Source: JBOGFC01 sp050742155 (lineage in GTDB: Bacteria > Actinomycetota > Acidimicrobiia > Spongiisociales > JALYHC01). From it: a stretch of DNA of 32,856 bases. The notes under the pieces were generated by a model. The model did not search any database. It had not been told where the DNA came from and saw nothing but the letters and a program-made list of their open reading frames with translations. Location of the stretch: positions 1 through 32,856 of the forward strand of contig JBOGFC010000032.1 in the NCBI GenBank assembly GCA_050742155.1, read 5' to 3'. The position numbers were made by a program, and so were the translations under genes. Shown here in pieces: positions 7,930 through 15,309 of the stretch (position 1 is its first letter; every line of letters begins with the position of its first letter).

Positions 7930-8765
7930 CGGGTATCGGCCAGATCTTCGGCGGCTCGCTGAACCGCGGTGAGAGGGGGTATGCCTGCGGTCCTTCCGGC
8001 TTGCACCAGCAGCGAGGCCGCCGAGGTGGCCATCTGCGCCGTCCGCTCTGCCGACCAACCGGAGAGCAGCCCCAGCGACCACATGGCGGCGAACACATGC
8101 CCGGCTCCGGTCACGTCGCGCGCCTCGACGTAGGGTGGCTGAACCGTCCAGCGCTCTTCCCCTCGCAGGACGGTGATCGGGTGAGGACCGGCGGTGAGCA
8201 CCACCGTCCGGTCTGTGGCGAGCTCCCGTGCCCGTCCTTCGTCCGGATGCTCCGCCCGAGACCAGATCAGTACGTCTGCCCCCACCGCCGCGGGCACGTC
8301 GACCCCCACGACCGGGATCGCTCGCCGCCGGGCCCGAGTGGCCTGCTCGACTCCGGCCGACCCGCTGTAGCCATCCACGATCAGCGCCTCGACATCCCCC
8401 CAGCTCGCCACCTCTTGCCAGCTCAGCCCGGCGTATCCGCTGGAGACGATGGTCCGCTCCCCGTCCGGCGTGACGAGAACGACGCAGTGGGGCGTGGCTA
8501 GACAGGGCCGCACCACCACTCGGGCGGTATCGACCCCGCGGGCCTGGAGGTCGGCGAGCAGCCATCGGCCGAGCGGGTCGTCGCCCACCTCGTGGCCCAC
8601 CACGGCGGCGTCTCGCCCCCAGGTGGCCAAGGCCACCGCCGGATGGGCGGCGCCGCCACCGTACGACATGCGCCAGCTCTGCGAGGGAAGGTCCTCCCCC
8701 GGTCCGGGCAGTTGGAGCACGCGGTGCACGATGTCCGGGCCCAGCGAGCCGTAGCAGAGGATCAC
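7926..8765 (-). CDS. PfkB/ribokinase-fold sugar kinase homologue lacking the catalytic Asp
   Basis: A 279-aa protein with the PfkB family layout: N-terminal YGSLGPDIVHRV, the substrate-binding YGGGAAHPAVALATWG, and the C-terminal anion-hole motif. That motif normally reads D-T-G-A-G-D, where the last Asp is the catalytic base; here it reads DVTGAGHVFAA, with His (CAT) in place of Asp. Two base changes separate CAT from either Asp codon expected here, GAC being the likely ancestor, so a single sequencing error is unlikely. The fold should bind a sugar or nucleoside and ATP, but kinase activity is doubtful. GTG 8765 is chosen because a TAGGCT box lies 7 nt upstream. It is divergent from the membrane protein gene at 8804. 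Confidence 0.82.
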   Translation of the reverse strand: MILCYGSLGPDIVHRVLQLPGPGEDLPSQSWRMSYGGGAAHPAVALATWGRDAAVVGHEVGDDPLGRWLLADLQARGVDTARVVVRPCLATPHCVVLVTPDGERTIVSSGYAGLSWQEVASWGDVEALIVDGYSGSAGVEQATRARRRAIPVVGVDVPAAVGADVLIWSRAEHPDEGRARELATDRTVVLTAGPHPITVLRGEERWTVQPPYVEARDVTGAGHVFAAMWSLGLLSGWSAERTAQMATSAASLLVQAGRTAGIPPLTAVQRAAEDLADTR

Positions 8766-8772
8766 CGGTGTC

Positions 8773-8778
8773 AGCCTA
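8773..8778 (-). promoter_or_regulatory. -10 hexamer of a probable leaderless promoter
   Basis: On the minus strand TAGGCT lies 7 nt upstream of the GTG at 8765 of the PfkB-like gene; no Shine-Dalgarno sequence is present. Confidence 0.5.
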
Positions 8779-8789
8779 AGGGCCCCGGC

Positions 8790-8795
8790 TACCCT
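8790..8795 (+). promoter_or_regulatory. -10 hexamer of a probable leaderless promoter
   Basis: TACCCT lies 8 nt upstream of the GTG at 8804. With the opposing TAGGCT at 8773-8778 it makes a very compact divergent promoter pair in a 38-nt gap. Confidence 0.45.
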
Positions 8796-8803
8796 GGCAG
8801 GCC

Positions 8804-9628
8804 GTGGAGAAGAGCATGCGGCTGCCGGCCATGCTGGGCGCGGTGGAGGGGGTCCTGCTGGGGGTGGTGGGGATCGTGGCCCTCTCTCCGCTGCTGCTGG
8901 AGCGGGTGAGCGTGTTCACGGCCGAGGGTGGGCCGGCCCAGGTGGTCATCCAGATGAGCCCCCTGTTCCTGACGGTGGTGTCGATAGCCGGCTCGGCGGT
9001 CTTCGGAGCGGTCACCGCCTACTTCGCCCGGGTGGCCGTCCCTCTGCTCCGCCCGGAGCTGGTAGTGCGGGGAGGCCCCCTGTCCTCGGCGCCCTTGGGA
9101 GGCGTGTTGGGGGCGATCCTTGGCGTGCTGGCGGCCTTTGTGGGGTCGGCCGTCCTCGGCGAGCAGACCGAAGCCGGACTGGTGATCCCCTTCTTCCCGG
9201 CCCTCCTGCTGCTCACCCTGGCCGGGGCCGCCTTTGGGGCCGCCACGGCGATGGCCGTCTACGCCTTCTCGGAGCCGGAGCTGGAGGGCGAGGAGGCCGA
9301 GGAGCTGCGGGTAGTGCGCCGGCGGCTGATCGGAGCGTTGGGGATGCCCGTGGCCGCTATGGTCGGCATGGCCCTGGTGGTGCTCGGCCTGGCGTTTCTG
9401 TTCCTCCGCTTCCATTCCATGGCCCCTCTCCTGGGAATGGTGGTGGCCGGCGGCGTGCTGGGCTTCGCCTCGCTGGTCGCCCTGCGCCCGCGCCAGCGGA
9501 TCCCGGTGACGGAGATCCTGATGGCCCTGGCGGCGGTGGGGATCCTGGTCTCGGTGATCGTGGTGGCCGCCTTGCTGTCAGAGGAGGGAGGCGAAGCCGA
9601 GACCGTGACCGAGACGACCGTTCCCTGA
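8804..9628 (+). CDS. Polytopic membrane protein of unknown function
   Basis: A 274-aa protein with roughly seven hydrophobic segments, for example MLGAVEGVLLGVVGIVAL near the N-terminus, GGVLGAILGVLAAFVGSAVLG, and MALAAVGILVSVIVVAALL near the end. A short acidic loop (SEPELEGEEAEEL) lies near residue 160. The C-terminal tail is Glu/Thr-rich. I recognise no family motif. GTG 8804 is preferred because TACCCT lies 8 nt upstream; ATG 8816 is an alternative. The 3' end converges on the oxidase cluster, but no functional link is shown. Confidence 0.75.
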   Translation: MEKSMRLPAMLGAVEGVLLGVVGIVALSPLLLERVSVFTAEGGPAQVVIQMSPLFLTVVSIAGSAVFGAVTAYFARVAVPLLRPELVVRGGPLSSAPLGGVLGAILGVLAAFVGSAVLGEQTEAGLVIPFFPALLLLTLAGAAFGAATAMAVYAFSEPELEGEEAEELRVVRRRLIGALGMPVAAMVGMALVVLGLAFLFLRFHSMAPLLGMVVAGGVLGFASLVALRPRQRIPVTEILMALAAVGILVSVIVVAALLSEEGGEAETVTETTVP

Positions 9629-9634
9629 CCCCCA

Positions 9635-9659
9635 CCCCTATCCCAAAAGGCTCTAGGGG
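9635..9659. terminator. Candidate bidirectional terminator hairpin
   Basis: CCCCTA (9635-9640) and TAGGGG (9654-9659) form a 6-bp stem with a 13-nt A-containing loop between two convergent genes. The right arm overlaps the stop codon of the CtaG gene. The stem is short, so confidence is modest. Confidence 0.35.
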
Positions 9660-10444
9660 GGCCACTCGGCCCGCCGCAGGTCCCGCTCGATGCGCTCCCA
9701 GCGCTGCTCCTCGACGTACCAGCGGAAGAAGATGATGGCGATGGCCGTCCAGAGGATGGCCCCGCCCAGCAGCTTGATGAGCAGCCCTCCGATCTGCTGG
9801 TCCTCCAGCACCGAGAGGCCGAAAAGGGGGGCGAGGCCCTCGTACACCGTGTAGGGAGGGGCCTGGGCGAAGGTGATGAACGAGGCCGGGATGGTGGGGA
9901 GGATGGATTGGGCGAAGAGATAGAGGAGCTGGAGCGGCGGTGAGAGCCGGGGGATCTCCGGAAGCGGGCTGAGCACCGGGGCCCACATCACCAGCCCGGT
10001 CAGGACGATGACCGTGTGGGCCGCCAGGTGGAAGCTCTCCGAGCGGAGCATCTGCTCGATCACCAGCGGCCAGTGCATGGCCAGCATGACCCCGTTGAAC
10101 AGCACAAAGGCGGGGATCGGGCGGGTCAGGGTCCGCACGGCCGCCAGCACCGGGCGGGGCCGGAGCAGGGCGCGGGCCATCCAGGCCGGGATGCCCAGCA
10201 AGAGCAGCGGGGGAGCCACCAGCGCCTGGATGAGGTGCTCCACGGTGTGAGCGCCGAACGAGGCCCCGGCCAGGTCGTGGAGGGGCCAGTCGTCGGCCAG
10301 CCACAGCATCCCCACCCCGAGCAGGAAGGAGGCCGCCTGGGCCGGGGCGAGCCGTTGCTTTCCGGTCGCCGCGGCCGCCAGGTAGCCCCCCGCCAAGAGC
10401 CCGATCAGCAGCCAGACCTGAGGGTGCGGATGCCAGGCGGGCAC
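9653..10444 (-). CDS. ctaG: Cytochrome c oxidase assembly factor CtaG (caa3-type)
   Basis: About 263 aa from GTG 10444, chosen because GAGGT lies just upstream; the open frame extends further but into the preceding gene. It is a polytopic membrane protein with the Caa3_CtaG pattern: WLADDWPLHDLA, SFGAHTVEHLIQALVAPPLLLLG, MLAMHWP, SFHLAAHTVIVLTGLVMWAPVL. These His-rich membrane segments are typical of the Bacillus CtaG family, which is needed for assembly of caa3 oxidase, possibly for copper delivery. This differs from the Cox11-type protein also called CtaG in proteobacteria. It is the last gene of the oxidase operon and starts 7 nt after the subunit IV stop. Confidence 0.88.
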   Translation of the reverse strand: MPAWHPHPQVWLLIGLLAGGYLAAAATGKQRLAPAQAASFLLGVGMLWLADDWPLHDLAGASFGAHTVEHLIQALVAPPLLLLGIPAWMARALLRPRPVLAAVRTLTRPIPAFVLFNGVMLAMHWPLVIEQMLRSESFHLAAHTVIVLTGLVMWAPVLSPLPEIPRLSPPLQLLYLFAQSILPTIPASFITFAQAPPYTVYEGLAPLFGLSVLEDQQIGGLLIKLLGGAILWTAIAIIFFRWYVEEQRWERIERDLRRAEWPP

Positions 10445-10451
10445 GCTTACC

Positions 10452-10751
10452 TCACAGGATCCCGAAGGTCCACAGCACCACCGCATAGAGCGAGACGGCC
10501 AGCGCGATCCCGACCAGGAATACCCGGGAGAGGAAAGGGGTGTCGAAGCGGAGGTGCATGAACATCAGGGCCACCAGGGCGAACTTGATCACCATCAAGC
10601 CCAGCAGGGCGGCGGTGGTGAGGGCGCCCACGTTGAAGTAGAAGAGCCCCACCTCCAGGGCGGTGGCCACCGCCAGCACCACGGCGATCTTCACGTACTG
10701 GCGAGGGGTGGGGTGCCTATGGGCCCGGGGCCGTCGAGCGGTCTGGGTCAT
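10452..10751 (-). CDS. Cytochrome c oxidase subunit IV (prokaryotic COX4-like)
   Basis: A 99-aa membrane protein with three hydrophobic helices (YVKIAVVLAVATALEVGLFY, AALLGLMVIKFALVALMFMH, VFLVGIALAVSLYAVVLW). The order, size and the FMHLRFD motif between helices 2 and 3 match the small subunit IV of bacterial caa3/aa3 oxidases. The ATG at 10751 overlaps the stop of subunit III by one base (TGATG), so translation is coupled. The role is structural support of the oxidase core in the membrane. Confidence 0.88.
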   Translation of the reverse strand: MTQTARRPRAHRHPTPRQYVKIAVVLAVATALEVGLFYFNVGALTTAALLGLMVIKFALVALMFMHLRFDTPFLSRVFLVGIALAVSLYAVVLWTFGIL

Positions 10752-11347
10752 CAGGGGATCAGATAGACGACGGTGAAGATGATGATCCACACCACGTCGA
10801 CGAAGTGCCAGTAGAGCCCGACCAGCTCCAGGTTGAGACCGTGCTGCTGGGCCAAGCCCTGGCGGACCGAGATCCCGAACAGGGTGAGCAACAGGAAGAT
10901 GCCTCCCACCACGTGGGTGCCGTGGAAGCCGGTCAGCACGAAGAACGCAGAAGCCGACAGGTTCTCGGTGAGCTTGACCCCTTCCTGCACGAAGGTGGTG
11001 AACTCGAACACCTGCCCACCGACGAAGGTCATCCCCAAGAGGGCGGTGGCCAGGAGCCACACCCGGGTGGCGGTCTCCTCGCGGCGGGTGAAGGCGGCGT
11101 GGGCCAGGACCATGGTGAGGCTCGACATCAAGAGGACGAAGGAGCTCACCGAGGTGAAGGGGATGTCGTAGACCTCCTCCGGGGACACCCCCGCCACCGA
11201 CCTCCCCTTGTAGAGCAGGTAGGTGGAGATGAGCGCGCCGAAGAAGAGGCACTCCGAGGAGAGGAAGATCCACATCCCCAGCTTGCGACTGTCGATGCCG
11301 GTGGCGCCGACCGGAGCGTGCGCGACGGCCGCTGTCGAGTCGTTCAT
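10751..11347 (-). CDS. ctaE: Cytochrome c oxidase subunit III
   Basis: A 198-aa membrane protein, the length of the short five-helix actinobacterial/Bacillus-type subunit III. Diagnostic segments are KLGMWIFLSSECLFFGALI, the Glu-containing FEFTTFVQEG, GFHGTHVVGGIFLL and LYWHFVDVVWIIIFTVVYL at the C-terminus. It stabilises the proton-pumping core of the oxidase. ATG 11347 overlaps the subunit I stop by four bases (ATGA), indicating translational coupling. Confidence 0.95.
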   Translation of the reverse strand: MNDSTAAVAHAPVGATGIDSRKLGMWIFLSSECLFFGALISTYLLYKGRSVAGVSPEEVYDIPFTSVSSFVLLMSSLTMVLAHAAFTRREETATRVWLLATALLGMTFVGGQVFEFTTFVQEGVKLTENLSASAFFVLTGFHGTHVVGGIFLLLTLFGISVRQGLAQQHGLNLELVGLYWHFVDVVWIIIFTVVYLIP

Positions 11348-13317
11348 GAGTGCGCCCCTACCGCCACGTGCGTCTCCTCCTCGAGTGGCTCGGTGGCCCA
11401 GCCGGCCAGCCCGGCCAGCAGCATGAGAGCCCCGAAGGCGATCAGGCCCTTGCCGGCCGCCGCCTCGTGGTAGATGATCCCGTAGGCGATCAGGGGCATC
11501 CCCAGGGCGGTCACGGCCGGGAAGTAGGAAGGGGTGGGCATGTGGATGTCGTGGCGATGCGCTTGTTCCTGGATGGCGGCCAGCTGGGCGTCGGCGTAGG
11601 GCTTGCGCACCGCCCGGCCGTCGTCGTCCTCGTCGTACTTGTGATGCCAGAAGTCGTCCAGCGACTCCACCACCGGGACGTCGGCGAAGTTGTAGTGGGG
11701 CGGGGGTGAGGAGATCGACCACTCCAGCGTGCGACCGTCCCAGGGGTCGGCCCCGGAGGGCTCACCGGTCCGCCGGGAGACCACCCAGTTGAACATGAAG
11801 ACCAGGATGGAAAGAGCGATGGCGAAGGCTCCGATGGTGGCGATCAGGTTCCAGAGGTCGAACCCGACCCCGGCCGGGTAGGTGAAGGTGCGCCGCAGCT
11901 GTCCCTGCAGGCCGAGGATGTGCATGGGCCCGAAGGTGACGTTGAAGCCGATCAGCATCAGCCAGAAGTGCAGCTTGCCGAGCCCCTCGGAGAGGAGGCG
12001 CCCGAACACCTTGGGGAACCAGTAGTAGATGCCGGCGAAGAGGCCCATCAATGAACCGCCGAAGAGGACGTAGTGGAAGTGGGCCACGATGTAGTAGGTG
12101 TCGGTCTGCTGCCAGTCGGCCGGCACCACCGCATGGGTGACGCCCGACAACCCCCCGATCACGAACATCGCCACGAAGCCGATGGCGAACAGCATGGCCG
12201 TGGTGAGCCGGATCGCTCCCCGCCACAAGGTGGCGGTCCAGTTGAAGATCTTCACCCCGGTGGGGACGGCGATGATCATGGTGGAGATCCCGAAGGCGGC
12301 CATGGCCGCTCCCGACAGGCCGGCGGCGAACATGTGGTGCGCCCACACCCCGAAGCCGATGAAGGCGATGGCCGCCCCGGCGAACACGACCGCCGCGTAG
12401 CCGAAGAGGGGTTTGCGGGAGAAGACCGGCAGCACCTCGGAGACGATCCCCATGGCCGGAAGGATCAGGATGTACACCTCCGGGTGCCCGAACAACCAGA
12501 AGAGGTGCTGCCAGAGAAGCGGATCGGCCCCGGCGGCGGTCTGGAAGAAGAGCGCCCCGAACTCCCGATCGAAGGTCACGTAGAAGAGCGCCACGGCGAT
12601 GATCGGCATGGCGAAGACCAAGAGGAACGAGACCACCATGGTCATCCAGGTGAAGACCGGCATCCGCATGAGCCGCATCCCCGGCGCCCGCAGGTTGAAG
12701 ATGGTGACGATGAAGTTCATCCCCGTGGCGATGGAGGCCACCCCGAGGATCTGCAGGCCCAGCGCCCAGTAGGTCATGGCCGTGTCGGGGGAGAAGGCCG
12801 GTCCGGCGTTGGGCTGGTAACCGAACCAGCCCCCGCACGGCCCACGGGCCATCCAGTTGGCTCCCTCCAGGTTGCCGGCCACCGGACTGGCGGGGATGCC
12901 GCATACCGTGGAGAACAGGAAGCTGGAGTAGAGAAAGATCCCCCCCGCCAGGAAGACCCAGTAGCTGAAGGCATTGAGACGGGGAAAGGCCACGTCGCGC
13001 GCCCCTAGCTGCAGGGGCAGGAGGAAATTGAAGAAGGCCGAGCTGAGCGGCATGATCACCAGGAAGATCATGGTGGTGCCGTGCATGGTGAACAGGGTGT
13101 TGTACTCGGCCGCCCCCAGGAAGGCGTTCTCCGGCCGGGCGAGCTGCACCCTGAGGAGGAGCGCCTCGATCCCCCCCAGCAGGAAGAAGGCGAAGGCGCT
13201 GTAGCCGTAGAGGATGCCGATCCGCTTGTGGTCCACGGTGGTCACCCAGCTCCAGAAGCCGCTCTCTGCCCGAGGACGGCGAAAGACCATGGTGGCGGGA
13301 ATCGAGGTGGTCGTCAC
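11344..13317 (-). CDS. ctaD: Cytochrome c oxidase subunit I with C-terminal extension
   Basis: A 657-aa catalytic subunit of a heme-copper oxidase. Visible ligands: His79 (TMHGTTM) and His415 for low-spin heme a, His278, His327 and His328 for CuB, His413 for heme a3, and Tyr282 for the His-Tyr cross-link (GHPEVYILILP). Glu280 in HPEVY and Lys356 (PTGVKIFNW) mark the D- and K-channels, so this is an A1-type proton-pumping oxidase. After about residue 545 comes an acidic soluble segment and two more helices (YFPAVTALGMPLIAYGIIY and GLIAFGALMLLAGLAGWA), resembling a fused CtaF/subunit-IV-like piece. The GTG start at 13317 overlaps the subunit II stop by four bases (GTGA). Confidence 0.97.
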   Translation of the reverse strand: MTTTSIPATMVFRRPRAESGFWSWVTTVDHKRIGILYGYSAFAFFLLGGIEALLLRVQLARPENAFLGAAEYNTLFTMHGTTMIFLVIMPLSSAFFNFLLPLQLGARDVAFPRLNAFSYWVFLAGGIFLYSSFLFSTVCGIPASPVAGNLEGANWMARGPCGGWFGYQPNAGPAFSPDTAMTYWALGLQILGVASIATGMNFIVTIFNLRAPGMRLMRMPVFTWMTMVVSFLLVFAMPIIAVALFYVTFDREFGALFFQTAAGADPLLWQHLFWLFGHPEVYILILPAMGIVSEVLPVFSRKPLFGYAAVVFAGAAIAFIGFGVWAHHMFAAGLSGAAMAAFGISTMIIAVPTGVKIFNWTATLWRGAIRLTTAMLFAIGFVAMFVIGGLSGVTHAVVPADWQQTDTYYIVAHFHYVLFGGSLMGLFAGIYYWFPKVFGRLLSEGLGKLHFWLMLIGFNVTFGPMHILGLQGQLRRTFTYPAGVGFDLWNLIATIGAFAIALSILVFMFNWVVSRRTGEPSGADPWDGRTLEWSISSPPPHYNFADVPVVESLDDFWHHKYDEDDDGRAVRKPYADAQLAAIQEQAHRHDIHMPTPSYFPAVTALGMPLIAYGIIYHEAAAGKGLIAFGALMLLAGLAGWATEPLEEETHVAVGAHS

Positions 13318-14306
13318 TTCAGGCTCTCCAGGTAGGCGACCAGGGCCTGGATCTCGTCTGGCGTCAGGCCCAGGTTAGGCATCTTCGAGCCGGGCTTGAC
13401 CGCCGGGGGGTTGCGCAGCCAGGTGGCCAGGTTCTCCGAGGTGTTCTCCAGGATCGCCCCGGCGAAGACCGAACGGCTGGCGAAGTGGGTGAGGTCGGGG
13501 CCGACCGGGTTGTCGGGATCACTCACCCCCTCCAGCACGTGGCAGTTCACACACTCGCCTCCGGCGAACACCTCCTGGCCCCGGACCGCCACATCCTCGG
13601 CCGGTTGGGCGGCCGGCTGCGCCTGCCCCTCCGCCCAGGCCTGAAAGTCCTCCTCCGTCTGGGCCACCACCGTGAGGCGCATGAGGGCGTGACTGAGCCC
13701 GCAGAACTCCGCGCACTGGCCCAGGTAGGTGTCGGGCTCCACCGCCTCGAAGGTGAGGAAGTGGGTGCGGCCGGGCACGATGTCCTGCTTGCCGGCCAGC
13801 CGGGGGACCCAGAAGCTGTGGATGACGTCCCGAGACTCGAGGGACAGCGACACCGGCCGCCCCACCGGGATGTGGAGCTCGTTGGCGGTGACCACTCCCA
13901 GCTCGGGGTACTCGAACTGCCACCACCACTGGTTGGCCACCACCCTGACCTGGAGGGCGTCGGACGCCTCGGCCCGCAGATCGAAGATCGCCTTGACGGT
14001 CAGGAATCCCACCACCGCCAGGATCAGGGCGGGAACCACCGACCAGATCACCTCCAGGATGGTGTTGCCGTGGGTCTGGCGGGGAAGGGGCCGACCCTCC
14101 TTCTCCCGGAAGGCCAGCGCGAAGAGGAGGATGGCTCCCTCCACCAGCACGAAGATGACGGTGGCGATCCAGAACACCGGCATGAAGAGGGCGTCGATCC
14201 GCTCGGCGACCGGCCCGGCCGGGTCGAGAGTGTCGTAGGGGGCATCCTGGGCGCAGGCTGCCAGGACCAGGAGGAGGGCGGGAAGGAGGGCTCTCCAACG
14301 GGGCAC
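13314..14306 (-). CDS. ctaC: Cytochrome c oxidase subunit II with fused cytochrome c domain (caa3 type)
   Basis: A 330-aa lipoprotein. The N-terminus is a lipoprotein signal with lipobox LAAC, lipidated at Cys18. Two membrane helices follow (FMPVFWIATVIFVLVEGAIL and IWSVVPALILAVVGFLTV). The CuA domain has all ligands: His163 (VIHSFWVP), Cys198, Glu200, Cys202, His206 and Met209 (GQCAEFCGLSHALM), and the electron-entry VVANQWWWQF. Residues 240-330 form a cytochrome c domain with CVNCH (252-256) and axial Met309 (GSKMPNLG). It therefore accepts electrons through its own heme c on the outer face. It is the second gene of the operon; a TACACT box lies 7 nt upstream of GTG 14306. Confidence 0.97.
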   Translation of the reverse strand: MPRWRALLPALLLVLAACAQDAPYDTLDPAGPVAERIDALFMPVFWIATVIFVLVEGAILLFALAFREKEGRPLPRQTHGNTILEVIWSVVPALILAVVGFLTVKAIFDLRAEASDALQVRVVANQWWWQFEYPELGVVTANELHIPVGRPVSLSLESRDVIHSFWVPRLAGKQDIVPGRTHFLTFEAVEPDTYLGQCAEFCGLSHALMRLTVVAQTEEDFQAWAEGQAQPAAQPAEDVAVRGQEVFAGGECVNCHVLEGVSDPDNPVGPDLTHFASRSVFAGAILENTSENLATWLRNPPAVKPGSKMPNLGLTPDEIQALVAYLESLK

Positions 14307-14313
14307 GGGGGTG

Positions 14314-14319
14314 AGTGTA
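14314..14319 (-). promoter_or_regulatory. -10 hexamer of a probable leaderless promoter for ctaC
   Basis: On the minus strand TACACT lies 7 nt upstream of the GTG start of subunit II, with a C-rich spacer and no Shine-Dalgarno sequence. Confidence 0.5.
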
Positions 14320-14358
14320 GGGGCGGCTTGTGGCTTCCCGGCCCGCCGCCGGCGACCC

Positions 14359-15174
14359 CTACGCGCCCTCCAGCGCCGCCGCCAGCTCCTCGGCGCTCAC
14401 GGTCCCTTCGAAGCGCCCCGTGATCCTCCCGTCTGATCCGACCACGAACACCCAAGGCTCCGAGGGAAGCCCCCACTCGATCACGGCCGGAACCGGTTCG
14501 AGCTCGAGCGGCACCCGGTCGAGGTCGTAGATCTCGACGTGCACGAAGTTCACCGCCGGATGGGCGGGAGCTTCCGCTTTGACCAGGTCGAGGGTGGGGC
14601 CGCACACCCGGGAGGTGCAGAAGCGGGGGGTGGCGAAGACGACCACTGTGGGGCGTCCCGAGCTGATCGCCTCTCCAATGGAGAGCTCGTAGAACCTCGG
14701 ATCCGGCTCCGGGTCGGTGGTGATGTCGACGAGCGGGGCATCGTCGGCCGTCAGGCTGTGGGAAGCCGGGGCAGGCTCTCCCACTTGGGGAGTGGCGGCA
14801 TCCTCCAGCACTTGGAAGGTGGCCGGGTCGCTGGCTGGGAGGCCCTCGGGGTGCACGATCACCAGCCACTCGCCGACCTGGTCCAAGTCGACTGTGGCCG
14901 TGTAGACCCCTTTCTCGCCGGGGATGGTCCACAAGAATGCCGCCGGCTCCCGCCGCGGCTCTCCATCTGGAGGACGGAGCTCCAGCGTCACCGGCAAGTC
15001 GGGAGAGGCGATGGGTCGGGTCTCACCGTCGTAGAAGGCCACCACTACTCGGTCCTCGCCCAGGGCCAGATCCGAGGAGGCCACCAGTGGGTAGGTGGTG
15101 TCCTCGGAGACCGGGGCTTCGGCTCCGGTGCAGCCGGCAGCCACCAGGGCCAGACAGGAGATCAATCTCCACAC
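14359..15174 (-). CDS. Thioredoxin-fold lipoprotein of the oxidase locus (possible CuA metallochaperone)
   Basis: A 271-aa protein. It begins with a lipoprotein signal and lipobox VAAGC (Cys15). Residues 25-125 are a beta-rich domain of the kind seen in extracytoplasmic Ig-like folds. Residues 165-270 form a thioredoxin-like domain: PTVVVFATPRFCTSRVCGPT with Cys186 and Cys191 spaced C-x4-C, then EPWVFVVGSDGRITGRFEG. SCO1 proteins use C-x3-C plus a His; that His is not evident, so this is SCO/TlpA-like rather than a clear SCO1. Its position directly before the CuA subunit suggests a role in CuA maturation, which is inference. GTG 15174 follows a TACCCT box by 7 nt. Confidence 0.75.
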   Translation of the reverse strand: MWRLISCLALVAAGCTGAEAPVSEDTTYPLVASSDLALGEDRVVVAFYDGETRPIASPDLPVTLELRPPDGEPRREPAAFLWTIPGEKGVYTATVDLDQVGEWLVIVHPEGLPASDPATFQVLEDAATPQVGEPAPASHSLTADDAPLVDITTDPEPDPRFYELSIGEAISSGRPTVVVFATPRFCTSRVCGPTLDLVKAEAPAHPAVNFVHVEIYDLDRVPLELEPVPAVIEWGLPSEPWVFVVGSDGRITGRFEGTVSAEELAAALEGA

Positions 15175-15181
15175 GACCCGA

Positions 15182-15187
15182 AGGGTA
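15182..15187 (-). promoter_or_regulatory. -10 hexamer of a probable leaderless promoter for the oxidase operon
   Basis: On the minus strand TACCCT lies 7 nt upstream of the GTG at 15174. The same hexamer, again preceded by GG, serves the divergent heme synthase gene at 15295-15300, so both halves of the locus may respond to the same sigma factor. Confidence 0.5.
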
Positions 15188-15294
15188 CCGGCGCCAATAC
15201 GCTACGGCCGAGGTGCGTCCTGCTGACCCTGGCGACGGTCCCCGTAAGCGTCCCAGGTGGGAGAGGCCAGGTCTGAGATGGGAGAGGCGACAGG

Positions 15295-15300
15295 TACCCT
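15295..15300 (+). promoter_or_regulatory. -10 hexamer of a probable leaderless promoter for the heme A/O synthase
   Basis: TACCCT lies 9 nt upstream of GTG 15310. A GGAG within the spacer is too close (about 2 nt) to act as a normal ribosome binding site. Confidence 0.42.
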
Positions 15301-15309
15301 GCTGGAGTC

